From Manduca sexta (Eukaryota > Arthropoda > Insecta > Lepidoptera > Sphingidae): 64,000 bases of DNA. The stretch lies in assembly GCF_014839805.1 (NCBI RefSeq), contig NC_051140.1, positions 8,019,826 to 8,083,825 of the forward strand, given 5' to 3'. Both the position numbers and the translations under genes were made by a program. Positions 35,116 to 49,242 of this stretch are shown here, in pieces (positions within the stretch are counted from its first letter, which is position 1; every line of letters starts with the position of its first letter). The notes under the pieces were generated by a model that saw only the letters and a program-made list of their open reading frames with translations, made no database searches and was not told where the DNA came from.

Positions 35116-37222
35116 AACAATAATCTCATAAATATAGTGCGGATAAAATACTCCCCCACCGAGAAATATTGCCTAGTCGTCACAAGCTAATTACTTCTTC
35201 AAATTCCATTTAAGCAATTCAATATTAGGTAAGGTACTAGTGCCAGCATACCACGGCTTAATGAAAGTAGTTTCGGACTAAAACAAAGCAAACGGATTAC
35301 GTTAAAATGTTCACACGTCAATGTACTTGATCTAACCACTCCAGCTTATGGAAGGCTAGGAAAGTCTACACTTTGAAGTTCTGATTCATCAGCAATCATG
35401 TTAATGGAAGCGGGCAGACCGAGTGTGGACAGGGGCGCGGCTTGTTGGCTCATTTACAATTACGCCCGCAGACAGCAGGTGACTCAGCCACGCGAATGTT
35501 ACGAACATCTTCGTCGCGTGACGTGCACACGGAAGCTATTAGTCATTATTATATTTTTCAGCGTTGTGTCAATTCATAGATTTTCTTATACTTTTATTCC
35601 TAATTTAAAATGTTTGTAGTTATATAAGTGATTTAGTATTTAGAAATAATGAATTATTTATTATATTGACGTATCAAAGTGCAACTCTGTTCGTCAAAGT
35701 GTTAAGTATTTTATTCTTTATAGATGCGACGAGAGTTTTAACCGGCGCTAATGAATACGAAAAGGTCTGAAGATATTTTGATGTCAGAAGTTATTTTTAA
35801 TTATCAATTTTAATTAAAAATGGTATTAATAAATCAATCTTATCTTTGAAAACGTCTTAAGTAGACAATATTGAACTATTTAAGAAGCTTAAGTTGTCAT
35901 TTAAGGGCTTGTTCTAGCTGAGTCGGCGTAAAGATAAACAAAATTCGTCGTATGATATGACTTAAGCCTTAAGTCTTAAGGTATCATTTGAGGTGTTGAT
36001 ATCGTCGAATAGCGACGATCTTAGATGCCAACAGCGTCTCAGCTGATATTGCACTTGAAACCAACAGTGAGATTGATTTATTAAAACAGGCATAAGCCTG
36101 GTATGCATAGGCATACCACCTATTTAAGTTTGTCTTAGTTGGGAAGGCGAAATTTACATATACTGTTATACTTAAAATGTAATTAAATATTCAGTTTATT
36201 CTTTTACTAATGTGTCATCAATTTCTACAACTAGCTTGAGTATAACACTATCTTATGTTGACTATTTTCCACACAAATTTCGCATTATAATAAAACGTAA
36301 TCAATAAATGTTCTATACAATAATCAAAAGCAGCAAATGTGGTCACATTTTCCTTTTTCATCTACAAATAAAGATAAAAGAAATCCAACTGTTCTTGAGC
36401 TAGAAACTCCGACTTTATTCGAAAAATACGAGGCGCATTGATTAAAAAGTCGAAATTTGCAAATGGCAAAGGATTACCGGTGTCTCTCGAACCGACGCTA
36501 TACCGGTTGCTTTAATCAATGCTCTATAGTTCCGCAATACGGGGTATTATAGATTCTTATTGCAAGCGAACGTTTATTGTAGCTCTTCCCTGGGGAGATA
36601 TAACACCGTCAGCGATATCTTTACTTAATTATTCTTTAGGTTTACATCTATGAGATGTAGGTATGCTTTGTATTTTTTTAATGGTATTATACGTAACTAG
36701 TATAATGTTATGTACTTTTAAAAATGCAATAAAGCATATTAAATCAAGGCGAGGTTAGACGTTTAATTTTATGTACATTTCTCCGACGCAGATCTGTCTC
36801 TCGAAATGAAACTTCCAAACACAAAATGAAACAAAAAACGATTTAATTATTTAACAATCTAATTAACCATGTGTATTTCGGCATTTGACATCATTCACTT
36901 GCGCTCCGAATGAACGAAAAAGGAACGGTTCAATAGAAAGCGAAGGTTCACTAGAGATCGACCATTTTATCACACGTTGCAGAGGAATGATGACACCGTG
37001 TGATAGACATTTCTTTTATCAAACGTATCGGAAGTTGCAATAATTTCGATGATTTCTTATGCGAAAAAATTAATAAACAGGTATTTAACAAAGCTAAGTA
37101 TACAATGTCTTCAATAAAAGTTACACAATAATACCTAATCACAGAACCAACCTAAAAGCGCGTAACAAAAATACGTTCCAATTATCACATTAAAGGTAAA
37201 GTCATTGTTATGTATATAAATA
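35116..37222. other. Intron 1 segment, no gene seen
   Basis: Single-copy-looking sequence. A 73-codon frame at 35398-35619 is GC-richer in its first half, but it has no domain and no paired splice sites that extend the Grip frame. An inverted pair GCATTGATTAAA / TTTAATCAATGC lies at 36435-36446 and 36511-36522. Confidence 0.3.
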
Positions 37223-37370
37223 TAATAATAATATCAGCCCTGTATTACATACTGCCCCCCTTTCGGTCACGGGCCTCCTCTGCCACTCTGAGGGTTTAGG
37301 CCTTAGTCAACCACGTTGACCTAATGCGGATTGGAAGACTTCACACACCCTTAAAATTCTTATAGAGAAC
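37223..37370 (-). mobile_element. SINE family S1, truncated copy 3
   Basis: An (AAT)n tail and AATATCAGCCCTGTATTACA through GCGGATTGGAAGACTTCACA. The homology stops at about 37370, so only the 3' half is present. Confidence 0.75.
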
Positions 37371-40300
37371 TCAGATTCGAATAATATTTTATTACTTCAT
37401 TTATACTTCTTGGATCATCATAGCATACCAAAGATAATAGTTTACAAAGTAATATATTTAAAGGTGCAGTATGTGATAGGTTATTTGCGTTTAAATTAAA
37501 AAAAAAATTGACATTATTCATAAAAATCAGTAGAACAAGTCATCTTATCCAAAGTAACAAACTATCGCATAACTAGCCAGTGAATATCATATTATCCTTT
37601 CTTTTGTATCGTAGTCGGGTGAAAACAGACGTGGAGCGCAAAAGGTAAGCCATTTTTAACGTGAATTATTCAGTGAGTTCTTTTGAAAATTGTCTTAAAT
37701 GACAATGGAAAAAAACTTTCTTGGCAAAAAGAGAATTGTGATTCTAGCCCCAGCTCCACTTATCCGAATTCGTTTCGTGTGAAAAATATTGAAATGCAGT
37801 AGAGGTTGGCGGACTAAAATAGATCTATCAATAGGTGTCGAGTTATGAGCGAGAGCGATGCAAATGACGATGTCAAATTTTACTTTTTAATACAAGGCTG
37901 GCTAACGAGCTAATGGATTAGCAGACACTAATTGTTTCTTTTTACCGTCTATTAACAATGCCAGAAAAATTCTGGTGCTGCCGACTTCGAATGAAAATAA
38001 AAGTTATTCGTCGATTCATTAAATAATTTTAAAATTACCAACAATCAATTTAATATCGGCTATTAGCATAGCAATACCCACGAAACTGCCCAAAGGAAGT
38101 ATCAAAGTAGTTTAACAATTCCAGTGCCCCCAAGAATTTTAATAAATCCACTCGCTCACCGCTTCCTTCTTGCTCTACCATCTTCAAATGGGCTTACTGG
38201 TTGAGCTTCTGAATTAAAGATAGCATACGTAGTCCAACCGACTGACTGTTGAAATGATTCAGTGCACCGACTTGACTCACTCGGCGACCGACTGAGATAC
38301 TCTTTAGGATTATTCCTCATGTCCCCGCCTTACGAAGACGGAATGAAATGGAAACCTGTGATACATTAAGGTAAATGTGCTGTATCTTAAAAATGAAGTA
38401 ATATACTTACTTATCTAGTACATTAAATTAGGTATATGCGGTCATTAATATTTCTTTGGCATTATGAACCTTCATGAGAATGATAAAGCCCTAAATAACT
38501 TCTTAAAAACCTCAGCAATAAAACGAATTAATGATTAGAATCTTAATGAGGATAAATAACACAAAAATCATTAAACCCGCAATATCCCAACAGACACACA
38601 AACTGTGGTAAACAAAGCGAGAAATGCAAAAGAATCCCCATTGAGTGACGATCGCTAAGAGCGGGGGAGCCATATCTTTAATTCAAAAGGAGATCTCGAA
38701 GAGGTCGCTCTTTATCCTACGCCTAAGTGATCGGTTCACATTGTGAAGTGGAGTTTAAAAACTCTTTGATGTTGCTCTTTCAAGCGGTTTGAATGTGTTA
38801 AATTTTAAAGCGCTAAAAATGAATTTAATGATAACGCGCTGGATTGTACAAATTGATACCTTTATGAAGGAAAGTTGGAATATAATAGAATTTTTTATGT
38901 TTAGATGACGTTGAATTATGTTGAAATCTAAATCTTATTGAGTATTTCCATGTATATTATAATTGTGTTTGGAGCATATCCGTAGTTACATATACTTCAG
39001 AGTTTAATGTGAAAGGTGGTCCATAGGTCACCTATAGGTGAAGGCGGTCAGTACAAATTGTAACAGGGAGATGACTGTACATTATAGATATTGAAAAAAC
39101 TAATATGGGGGTATTTATTAGAGCAACAAAAACCAATATATGGATTCAAATTTCAATCTGCATAATATTTAATAATTTAAGTATTATATAATAATTTAAT
39201 ACAAAAAAAATACAGAAATAACAGAAATGTGTTAAGAAATTTTTGTTAATAAAATCACGCTACATATTCTTGTAACTCTGTTAATTAACATAGATAAATT
39301 GACATGCTTTAGTAGATAGGTTCAAAAGACCTAGTTGACGCAGTAACAATAATACAGCTGGTCACGTCAAGAGTAGCAAAACCAAAATAACAAATATTCC
39401 ATTCCATTGTGCACAAGACGAGTACAACATCGGACAACTTTAAGGGCAGTTGTAAAGATATTCTCAAAGAGTAAGTAAAATTCTTTAGCCTTTTCCACGA
39501 CTATACAGCATGCAGAATGCCTTTGTCTGCAACTTACATGTCCAAGGTAGAAGTTGAATTTATTTGTGGACATGATATTTTAACTTTTATACTTGGGGTT
39601 GGAAACGTAGTTTGTTTCGAACCGATCGGAATACGAATTTTTACTATTCATGTATTGCAGTCGAAGTCAAACGTCAACTTAAGGTTTCAAAAGACAAAAT
39701 CCTTTAATAATGGCTGAAATTTTTATCAAAAGGTCAGTCTCTATTATAAACCATTTTTTCTCTTTTATATGCACCTGATAAACGACAGGAGGCAAAAGTC
39801 GAAGAAGAAGTAGATATATAGAAATTTTACGTTTACCAAATAAATAAAATCACATTTTATTTAACTACTTCATGCCCAGCTATCCAACAATTGAATATTA
39901 TTATTATAACATAATAACATCACATTAATTTTGAATGATTAATATACGCCATTCTCGCATCATAAAATCAAATATCGGTCGTAATCCAACTCACCATTCA
40001 GAGAACAACACTCAAACCATCCGATTGCGGTGCACTGATCGACACAATAATTGTCACCGTGCGGATTTATCAATAAGTATAATTAAGGGCCCTGTGGCAT
40101 AATATGTACGTACCCAAGCGGAATATTCAAATATCTGTTGCACCCCATTTGCATGTGAAACGGCACTCATGTGCTGTAATCATAGTTGTGAGCGCTGTCT
40201 GTCCGTTTGTGCCTTGTTGCAGCTTTATTACGCCCGCTGTTTAATATCTTCATTCTTCAACGTGATTCGTGACGTGGTAGGGGGAGATATTTCTTTGTGC

Positions 40301-42487
40301 ATTGTCGTCTTTTGTTATTTCACTAGGGATAAATAGGCTATGGATTGAAAGATCCTAGGTTCCACTTTCAGTTTAGGCAGCATTTTGTGCAGGTTTTTCA
40401 ATATTGGTACGTTTTATTATCAGACTAATGGCGGTTGGTCGTAAAAAGCCAAATAGATACTGCATGCGTAAAAAATGCGTTGCATGGATTCTATATACAG
40501 AGTGCTTTCATTTCTACGGTGTCGTTAAAATTGAATTTAACAATTCGGCTAGCCCGGCATAATTGTATCGACTGCCGAGCGATGATCATTTCTTGTCAAT
40601 TGATACTCTGTCCGGATATAATTTATTTATTTATACCCTTTTTATGTATCTATGTGTAAAGGCAGTCTTAATGCCCAAAGCATTTTCAACAAATCAACCT
40701 TTGTGTAATGTAGAGATTGTCTACGATATATTAGATAAGTATAATAAATAATTTAAATATACTAGTAAAATATTTCAATATATCCACTCTATCAAAAGAT
40801 AAATTCATTTCTAATGCGAACAAATTGAATTTTGATAATCGTTAATTAAGTTTTGTAACGAAAAGTAACATCAATTTGTCTGGTTTAAGCGATGGTACGA
40901 AGAGATTATTTTGGATTATGGTTTACTATACGAACGTGGAGTATATTAATTATGAAAACATAAAATTACCGCTAATATACTGCTTTATTCTTGATGATTT
41001 AGGAAAATGAACGCCTAAATTATTATTAGTTGAATTAATAACATAGGAAATGTTGCATGATTTAAGGTTAAATAATTTAAATGACCTATAACACCAACTA
41101 ATGTGTTATAATTAACGCATTCACTTCATTACTTCCAATAATTTTAACCATATTATTATTTAGTACTACTTAGTTGGTACTTTTGCTACCGGCTTTGCCT
41201 GCGTGAATAGGTTTTGGAGGATAAAAGTCCCACATTATATTTTCCCGGCATAAAATGTAGCCTATACTTTCAATTGGACCTCTATCAATACACCGATGAA
41301 AACTGCATTCATTCCATGCAGCAGTTTTTGCGTGATGCTTATAAAGACAGACAATAATTCTAGTAACTATTGTTTTGGCTCCTGTTGGTCTTATGGATAC
41401 CTCTATATGAGATTTTCTTCAATGTCTATAATGTAGAGTCATCGTCCTGTTACAATTTTATTGATTGTAGGTACGTATTGTATGAAGATTGAAGTAATAT
41501 TATAGCAATTTAAATTTCAATATATGTTATGTATCATAAACTAAGTATAAGGAATACTAAAATTACATGCAGAAATTACATAAATGTGTCAAGAAATGTA
41601 TATATTAGTTTCTATAAAAACATTACAATACAATGAAAATGCTTCCATGCATTTTATAATGATTTTTATGACGGTTGTTGAGAAATACTGAATATAGACA
41701 CAAATTAATGATAGGTAATTCAACTACCTGGGTATGCACATAATTAGACAAGAAAACATACATAATATTACTTTTTATAATATCTTTATGTAAATAATAA
41801 ATGTAATTAATTCCCGGAATCTAGCAGTCTGAACCCACTGCGCAGATTGGCACAAAAATATAACCCTATCCAAAACGAACTCACCGTCACCGTCAACCCG
41901 TCTACTAAACCCACCATAAATATGTAAACTAAGCCAGGTTTAGCATATTTAACGTTGATACAGAGCTAACTGCCGGATACGACATCAGCATGCCAGCTCG
42001 TTTCACAGTGGAACATGCAGTTTGCGGTCCCCGGACCGATCGACCGCTGTTTGAAACGACTCCAACCGTTCAGCACTTTATGCGAATGGTATTTGTTATG
42101 TTGCATTCGAATTTAGTGGAATTGAGCGCATTGTACTACAAGATTTATTTAAGGTTAGTGTTCCATTTTCTTGTGTAAGACGATGCCAATTTAAATTTTA
42201 CGTGTAAAAACGGTAAATTAATGACATATAAAGAATGTCTAATTAATATCTAAAGTAAAATGAGAGGCAAAACTGAATATGAAGTGAAAGTTTTTACAAA
42301 ATCAATTCATCATTCGTGAAATTTCAAATAAGTAACTAAGTAGTAGTTTTTTTTTTGTGGTATTATTTATCGTAATTTCCAAGTAGTGTGTAATATATTT
42401 AGTAAGAATATAACGTTATTTTAAATTTACAGCCACAAAAGAAACTTATAACTTCATAGGTTACCTAGAATTTCAACATCAATTTCT
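37371..42487. other. Intron 1 segment, no gene seen
   Basis: AT-rich sequence with a few GC-richer patches. A repeat tail lies at 40620-40710, paired with 9020-9115. A degraded dispersed repeat lies around 41180-41370 (CCGGCTTTGCCTGCGTGAAT). The frames at 39367, 39517, 40435 and 41990 are not supported as exons. Confidence 0.35.
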
Positions 42488-42668
42488 AAGGGCCTGCTTC
42501 ACAAGTCTCAAGTGAATTTAATTTGACAGTTAACATATTAAACAGCCAATGTGGATAATACTTATTTTATTGCCATTTATTCAGGAGCATAGATTAGAGG
42601 GTGACTTTTATATTTCATCAGCTTATACTTTTATGTGACTATTTACACAGAATTGAAACAGGCCCTAT
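42488..42668. mobile_element. Short inverted-repeat element (MITE-like), about 180 bp
   Basis: The left end AGGGCCTGCTTCACAA and right end TTGAAACAGGCCCT are imperfect inverted copies. The interior is non-coding and includes 'gaatttaatttgacagtta'. Diverged relatives lie at 1225-1382 and 60400-60590. The superfamily is not determined. Confidence 0.6.
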
Positions 42669-42940
42669 AGCATGTAAGTAATTATTATAAAACTAATAAT
42701 CTTAGTTTTGGCGGTTGCGCCAAATATGTACTATAATTCAAATTTTCTTGGCGCTCAGTTTTGTTTATCTTGCGTTATCTTATGGCTTTTATCGTGTAGG
42801 TGAATTCATAAACTTATTGATTTATATTAAGTACTGATATTTTATTAGAAAAGACATTGGCAATAATCAACCTTATTATTTTGAGATAAAATATTTAATT
42901 AGTGGCTAAATGGTAAACCCGTGCTGAAGATATTTTTTTA

Positions 42941-43184
42941 AACGGGCATGGCAGTGACTTCACTTTACCTGATGGTAAATAGATTGGGTTCCAATAGAAT
43001 GTCGACTGACCAGAGATAATTACCCCTTGACAGTCGCAATAATTATGCCGGCCTGTTGGAACCGGATATACAGGCTGATTTTGGAACGCGTAACACTTAG
43101 GTGGACCACTGTGGAGGGTTTTAACACATTGTTTACAGTGGTCGCTATCCAGTTGGACATAAAATATATCCTACCACCAGCAAG
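42941..43184 (+). repeat. Dispersed repeat family R5, copy 2
   Basis: Matches 10236-10490 through TTCCAATAGAATGTCGACTG, ATTATGCCGGCCTGTTGGAA and AAATATATCCTACCACCAGC. Confidence 0.7.
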
Positions 43185-43337
43185 ATAATTTCGACTAGGG
43201 TGGTTTTACTGTTTGTTTCTCTTACTATAGGGTAAAGGTATTTGCTGACAGTTCGCGATACAAGGTATAATGATTCCCTTAATATTGTCAATCACCTGTA
43301 ATCATTATCTTTATAATGTACACACTCAATACTAGAT

Positions 43338-43505
43338 TTTTTTTTATTACTTTGAATGATGAGACGAGCTTGCCGTTCGCCTGATGGTAAGCGATACAAC
43401 CCCCCATAAACAATAGAAACACCATCCAACACCATGGATTACATAGTATTGTTTGGTATTCCACTGCGCTTGCCATCCTGAGATATGAGATTTCAAGATA
43501 TTTCA
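43338..43505 (-). repeat. Dispersed repeat family R4, copy 3
   Basis: Reverse copy with TTTGAATGATGAGACGAGCT, TTCGCCTGATGGTAAGCGAT and CACCATCCAACACCATGGAT. It is truncated relative to 34793-35115. Confidence 0.75.
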
Positions 43506-44104
43506 ATATGACAAATAAATGGTTAAACTTTTTTTTTTATTATGGAAGTGCAACTATATATCTCAAATAAAAAAAAGTAAGCAAATCCGTTTAAAAAAAA
43601 ATCCCACTACAATCTTTGATTTGAAGAGTTTTCTTACAAGAAAATCCTAGAACGTGGTTCTACAGATTTAAACCTTTCTTATCTATAAGAATGAACGTCA
43701 AGTTTTTTTTTTTACTTCTTCTAGTGGAATTAAAATAGCGTTCTTCAATGCTTCATGCTTAGCTGCTTGCAAATAAATGTTAGTAGTCATACTATTAAAG
43801 CAGTTTGTAAATAGAACATGCCTTTTTAAACAAATTCTTGCATGTTTTATTACCATTACTTAATAACATCTAGCGCGTATGCGTTATCAATATATTTTTA
43901 TTCTCAATGACTGATTATATATTTTTTCTCGATGACAAACTGTACAAACAAATCAAAATATTTATTACCTTTTAAGATAATACTCGAAGCAACCTGTTTC
44001 TTCATGAACTGAAAACTACACGTATCACCTTTATCCCCAAATGGGTAGGGATAGGTGCAAGCAAGGCACCCATTTATCGTCATAACGTGAGCTTTTAATA
44101 AAAA
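43506..44104. other. Intron 1 segment, nothing recognised
   Basis: AT-rich with several A- and T-runs; no exon or repeat could be supported. Confidence 0.3.
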
Positions 44105-44215
44105 AGTCATATCCTAAGCAGAAAACCCAGTATGCCCGACCCGAGATTCGAACCCGGGACTTCAAAACAGTGTAGTACCGCGCACGCATTACAAATACGC
44201 GGCCAAAGCAGTTTA
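44105..44215 (-). mobile_element. SINE S2 head, truncated copy
   Basis: Reverse copy of the tRNA-like head: GCAGAAAACCCAGTATGCCC, then CCGAGATTCGAACCCGGGAC (box B complement). The body is missing beyond 44105. Confidence 0.65.
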
Positions 44216-45849
44216 CGAACTAAAAAACTTAATGAGGATAAACACCTCATTATATTTCTTCCGTCGAAGTTAAATAGTAATTGCCAACTTGCTAACCCCA
44301 AATCCTTAACAAAACGCCCTCACCCTTTTATTATTCCAAGACCAATAAAATATGATTAACGTTTCTTACACAAATAGCATGAATATTTAATAAATTGAAG
44401 TTTGTAAATACGCATGCCGTCACACCCTCATCAAGGGACTTTCGACTCCCCCCGATATCAAATTTAACAGTAATATTTCAGTTTAATGTTACCCAACATT
44501 ACCCTATACTCCCCCGATAATAGATTATCCTTCTATTCAAATTCTTGAATTTTCTTGACACTTTACGATGCTTAGACTCGCTGAATGAGAGCATTTTCTA
44601 AAGTTTTGAATGGTGAAAATTTATACTCAGATTACGATGATAATTTTGAGGATTAAGTGCTTGCGAATTGTTCATAAATACTTGAGTAAACATCGCCAGT
44701 AAATAATGTATAATTTGTGAAATGCAAAAATCCTTTGTGACGTTCGTTATTCTAAGCTCATTGTACATTTTGCATTAAATAAAATTAAATGAGCTTGTTA
44801 TTCAAAAGAACTTCAAATTCTCAACACATTAATAAATTAATTTCTGTTATAATCACCTGCAGTCAAAGAGTTAAACCTAGCTATTTGATCTACATTACCA
44901 TACACGTATTTAGGAATTACCCACATCGCATTGTACACGCGCGCTCACAAATCATCGGCTTATCTATTACTTTGTATTACAAAATTTACGTGAGAAATTT
45001 ATTGCAGACTACCGAATAGCATATAAATACCGCGACTAAAACAAACCGAACGCGAATACTAACATTAAACGTAAATTATTATTTCTACTGAACTGCGTTT
45101 AAATAATATTTATCTGAATCATGACTGTGAGCCTTTGACAAACTGTTTAAATTAAATGAAATGTTTCTGAGAAATGTTTTCCATATCTGTAATCGGTGGA
45201 AAGTTTAGTTATTTGATATCTGTATGTCAAATAAATGTTAATGTTTGATAAATAAGGTTTCATTTCGACTTATAAAACGAAATCAAATAAACTCGATTTC
45301 TAACAAAAGTAATACTGGCCATTAAAGGTAGAACACGTAAAAAATAAAGTATTCCGAATTCAAATCTTACCATATAAAAAAAAAACTAAATTACGAATAC
45401 AGGCAATCAACAACGGATACTTTCATATAAATGACATTTTAGTGTCAACAATTTCGCACAGTAACAGAAAGACTAAAAAGACAACATTCGTAAATTTCTC
45501 GCGTTCTTTTTCGAGCTTGAGTACCAAGTAGTCCACTTTAGACTGTCACTAGAGTGGGAACTATCAAAAAATGGCCATTGCATGTTTTATTCCCACTCAG
45601 AGTGCGACTCTCTGGCTTTTATTAAAGCGCATATTTTTGAAACCCTGCCGGAAAATAAATACAAATAAACGACCGGTGTTTGTTGTCGTTGTGACTTGTG
45701 CACAAATAAAGATAGTTATATATATATGATGATTTTAGTGTGAGAGTGAAGTTCTTTGTGATTGTTTTTAAAATTGTAAAACATGATTAGTAACTAGCCT
45801 CCAGTACGATGAGAGTTTTGCCTATCCGATTAATGAATATTTGTATCTT
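44216..45849. other. Intron 1 segment, nothing recognised
   Basis: Mostly AT-rich sequence without supportable features. Confidence 0.3.
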
Positions 45850-45854
45850 TAATG

Positions 45855-46105
45855 TCTTCAGGTTCAAAACCCAAGGCACACACCTCTGACTTTTCGAAGG
45901 TATGTGTGTATTGTTCATCAATTATCGTTTGCTTTTACGCTGAAGGAAAACATCTTGAGGAAACCCGCATACTTTAGAAATTCTCTATAGGAAGTTTGAG
46001 GGTTAAGTCTACCAATCCGCACTAGGCCAGCGTGGTGGACTAAGGCCTAATCCCTCTCAATAGTAAAGGAGGCCCGTGTCCAACAGTAAAGCAGTATAGA
46101 ACACG
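45855..46105 (+). mobile_element. SINE family S1, copy 4 (5'-truncated)
   Basis: It begins just upstream of box B (CAGGTTCAAAACCCAAGGCA) and continues through ACCTCTGACTTTTCGAAGG and CGCACTAGGCCAGCGTGGTG. Box A is missing. Confidence 0.75.
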
Positions 46106-47708
46106 CATCAGTATATTTCGCGTGTTCCTATAATCATTTTAATCACCACAATCATCAAGAAAAATACATGTATTTAAGTATCGACCTTCAGCTAAATACG
46201 ATACTGGGTTATGTAGGCCAAACCTCAAGCAAGACTTATTCATGCATAAAGTTTATCGCGTCACGACGTTAACTGCCGGAGATATCCCGGTTAATAATTT
46301 CCACGTTACGATGACGGGGTTTAAACTTTATCTATTGGTTTATAGTTTATCTTGTGATTGTTCATAACGTGCTAGTAATGTATCTCGGCGAGACATGAAC
46401 CTTGCTTTACTGTTCACTTTATATATAAGTATATTAATTACTTATTATTACAACTAAAACGGAAGAGGATGAGTAAACAATAATTATCCTCCATTCTTTA
46501 CATTGCTTTTCCATGTTATTCTTTACCAGATCCCAATAACATCTTGTTTAATATATATCTATATCGATATATAAAGCTTAAGAATTTCTTTGCTTGATCG
46601 CACTGATCTCGAAAACTACTAAACCGATTTTGAAAAGGTTAAAAATTTTGGTACTAATAGAAAGTTATATTATTACTGAGTGCTATAGGCTTCTTTTTAT
46701 GCCGCGAAAATATTTATATTTTTATTATTGTATTTATTGTATATTGTATACCCCTTGATTGAGTAGCAGTGTGATTAGATTATGGAGAGGGAGGTCCTGG
46801 ATTCTGTCCCCAGGCCAACTTCCGACAATTTTTTTTTTTGTAGTCATACCTAGATGTTTGCCGCGTATTAGACCACTAATATCATTTACTAATGCAATTA
46901 TAAAATGATTTTCTAACGATCCCATACTGTTCATTTCAGTTACGATGTTAAGTTTGATAGATAAGACATTAATTTCCGATATAGGAGATTTTAGATGCTC
47001 TAAAGGGTTTAACTAGACCATCAATTCTGTAACATTGTTGATTTCATGATTTGCCAGTAATGGCCGTTACAACCTAAATGGCTTTTCATAATATTACTGG
47101 CGGTTTTTTATGACACGACTTACGCATTTTTTAAGCAGGTTTACAGTGTAACAATTCGTTTAACAGATTCATTTTTTTTTTGTAATATAAATTGCTACAA
47201 TGTAATATGCTCTTAGAATTCGTCCCGTTTATTAATTAAATTCATATTCAATATTTGAGATTAGATCAAATTTACTGACAGCGTTAGAAGCGAAATTCGA
47301 ATCACCAAGCGATAATTTATTATTATGACCTTCTTCTGTCTTAATTCGCCCCTAATTAGTCCCTAATATAAACCCCACATAATTAATGATGTATATGCGG
47401 CATTAATATTTTTTCCTTTCAGTTTTCTCGATACTATGAAAACAAACGAAATCACGGTTGACTTCATTGTTTTAAATAACAAAAGATGGCGGTAGGGAAA
47501 ACAATTTATACGTTCACAAACACTTTATACTGTCATGAATGACCGCTCAAAGGAAGTGCCATTTTGTATTAACGATCCATTCTGATACTTTTATGAACGA
47601 CTCACGCTTTATGGCATTGTTAGCGCCTTCGTCCCGTATATTTTGAAATTGCGAAACTTAGTCGTCACTATTATTGATGGAAAATGGTTGCGTGGAATTT
47701 TAATCCCT
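46106..47708. other. Intron 1 segment, degraded repeats only
   Basis: At 46580-46700, a block with ACTACTAAACCGATTTTGAA is a degraded dispersed repeat. At 46757-46835, a SINE-like head fragment (GGAGGTCCTGGATTCTGTCC) is recognisable. No exon seen. Confidence 0.35.
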
Positions 47709-47723
47709 ATTATTTCTACGTAT

Positions 47724-48016
47724 AAAATTTCTGGACTGCCGAGACGAATGTCCGCAGGTTCAAATTCCTAGGGCACACACCTCTGATTTTTCTAAAAAAT
47801 AAATGTGTATTCTTTGTGATCTATCGCTTTCATTAACGGTGAAGGAAAACATCGTGAGGAAACCTGCATACCTGAAAAGTTCTCTATAGGAATTTCGAGG
47901 GTGTGTGAAGTCTACCAATCCCCACTAGGTCAGCGGGGTGGACTAAGGCCTAATCCCTCTCAGTAGTACAGGAGGCCCGTGCCCAACAGTGGAACAGTAT
48001 ATAATACATGGCTGAT
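47724..48016 (+). mobile_element. SINE family S1, copy 5, with 15-bp target duplication
   Basis: The element runs from the truncated head (GGACTGCCGAGACGAATGTC) through box B (GGTTCAAATTCC) to the 'gtatataatacatggctgat' end. It is flanked by ATTATTTCTACGTAT at 47709-47723 and 48017-48031. The duplication length fits LINE-machinery (target-primed) insertion. Confidence 0.9.
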
Positions 48017-48208
48017 ATTATTTCTACGTATCTATGCCTTAACTCATAACAACGTAACGCATCCATGGTGTGCCTTGCTGGCTTCTAAATGACGCGAGGG
48101 TGAACAACAAGGACCCATCAATCATCATCACATGAACAAGATTGAGGGATCGCGGTTTAACAATCCAAATACGAGATAGTAAATTGGCTATCAGTTTTAA
48201 ATTATAGG

Positions 48209-48464
48209 ACACTAGCTTTTGCTCGCGATTTCGCCCGCGTGACAGTGTTTTCCGGAATATTTTTTTCCGACTTACTTAATATGTTTTGTTATATTATAAA
48301 CAAATTACACAAATTTATTATAAATTGAATCCTATGTGTTATTATGATGTATAACCATTATTATTGTAAAGTTTTATCCAAATTCGTACAATAGCTTTTT
48401 CGTGAAAGAGGAACAAACATTCATCCATCCTCACAAACTTTCGCATTTATAATATTAGTAGGAT
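48209..48464 (+). repeat. Dispersed repeat R6, copy
   Basis: From CACTAGCTTTTGCTCGCGAT to TTTATAATATTAGTAGGAT. It includes TTTTCGTGAAAGAGGAACAA. It pairs with 50828-51103 over its whole length. Confidence 0.8.
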
Positions 48465-49242
48465 AAGAAACTTAGACGTGTTTGAAAATCATATAGAATT
48501 ATATTAAAGTGATACTCCATGTATTTCCAACTATTGCGGACGTAAGAACGTGTCGTGTGAACTCTGATTTAGAAATACATTTTGTCTAACAATTCGTTTG
48601 GCCGTCATGTTCGACGCTGCGCTGTTCATGGGTAACTGCTAAACGTGTCCGTGGTTCGAATGCGACCTCATTTGTTCGACCGTTAAATTTGGTAGAATTA
48701 CTCAATTGATTGATACGATTTCAGTGTGATTTCCTCTGTGAATTGTACGTAATCAACATTCGAATACGATAACTAGTACTATAATAAGAAGACACTTCCA
48801 TATTTGCACTATGCTCATTACCTTTGCCTATTATGGCATGATTACTTTTTATTTTTAAAACCATTCAAACCTTCCATTTTGGCAATTAAGCGAGTGCGCC
48901 ATCTGACTCAAAGTTATCTCCGTCGTCTGTAAAAACATACTATTTGGTATTGTAATATTTTTTTTGTTCATTTGTTGTTTGTTTAATTACTGGTGATACT
49001 GAGTGTACTTGAGTCTACCTTCAGTTTGTAGTATTTATATTTTACTCAGTTAATGCTTATTTATAATCTTAATTAGTCTAATAAAGTTTTCTTAGTATTA
49101 TGAAACTCTTTTGTCAGTTTCCCAACATAAAGGCCTAGTTTAGGAACCCCTGATAATTTTAGTATTTAAAACGATTCCTGTAAGTCTGATTTTTAGTAAA
49201 TAAAAATAGAATTCGAATCTTACGTTTATTATTTGTCTGCAG
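48465..49242. other. End of Grip intron 1
   Basis: No repeat recognised. It ends in a T-rich tract and CTGCAG acceptor at 49237-49242. Confidence 0.4.

Noticed and set aside
35398..35619. 73-codon GC-richer frame as a Grip exon
   Set aside because: It does not encode PDZ-like sequence and contains no loop of the Leu-Gly-Leu type; the phase does not help.
39001..39060. Candidate PDZ1 micro-exon ending GAAGGCG before GTCAGT
   Set aside because: The required frame meets a stop shortly upstream of any acceptor and gives no strand-A or loop sequence.
41990..42178. Frame with a TTTCACAG acceptor-like start
   Set aside because: Translation in any usable phase lacks PDZ features.
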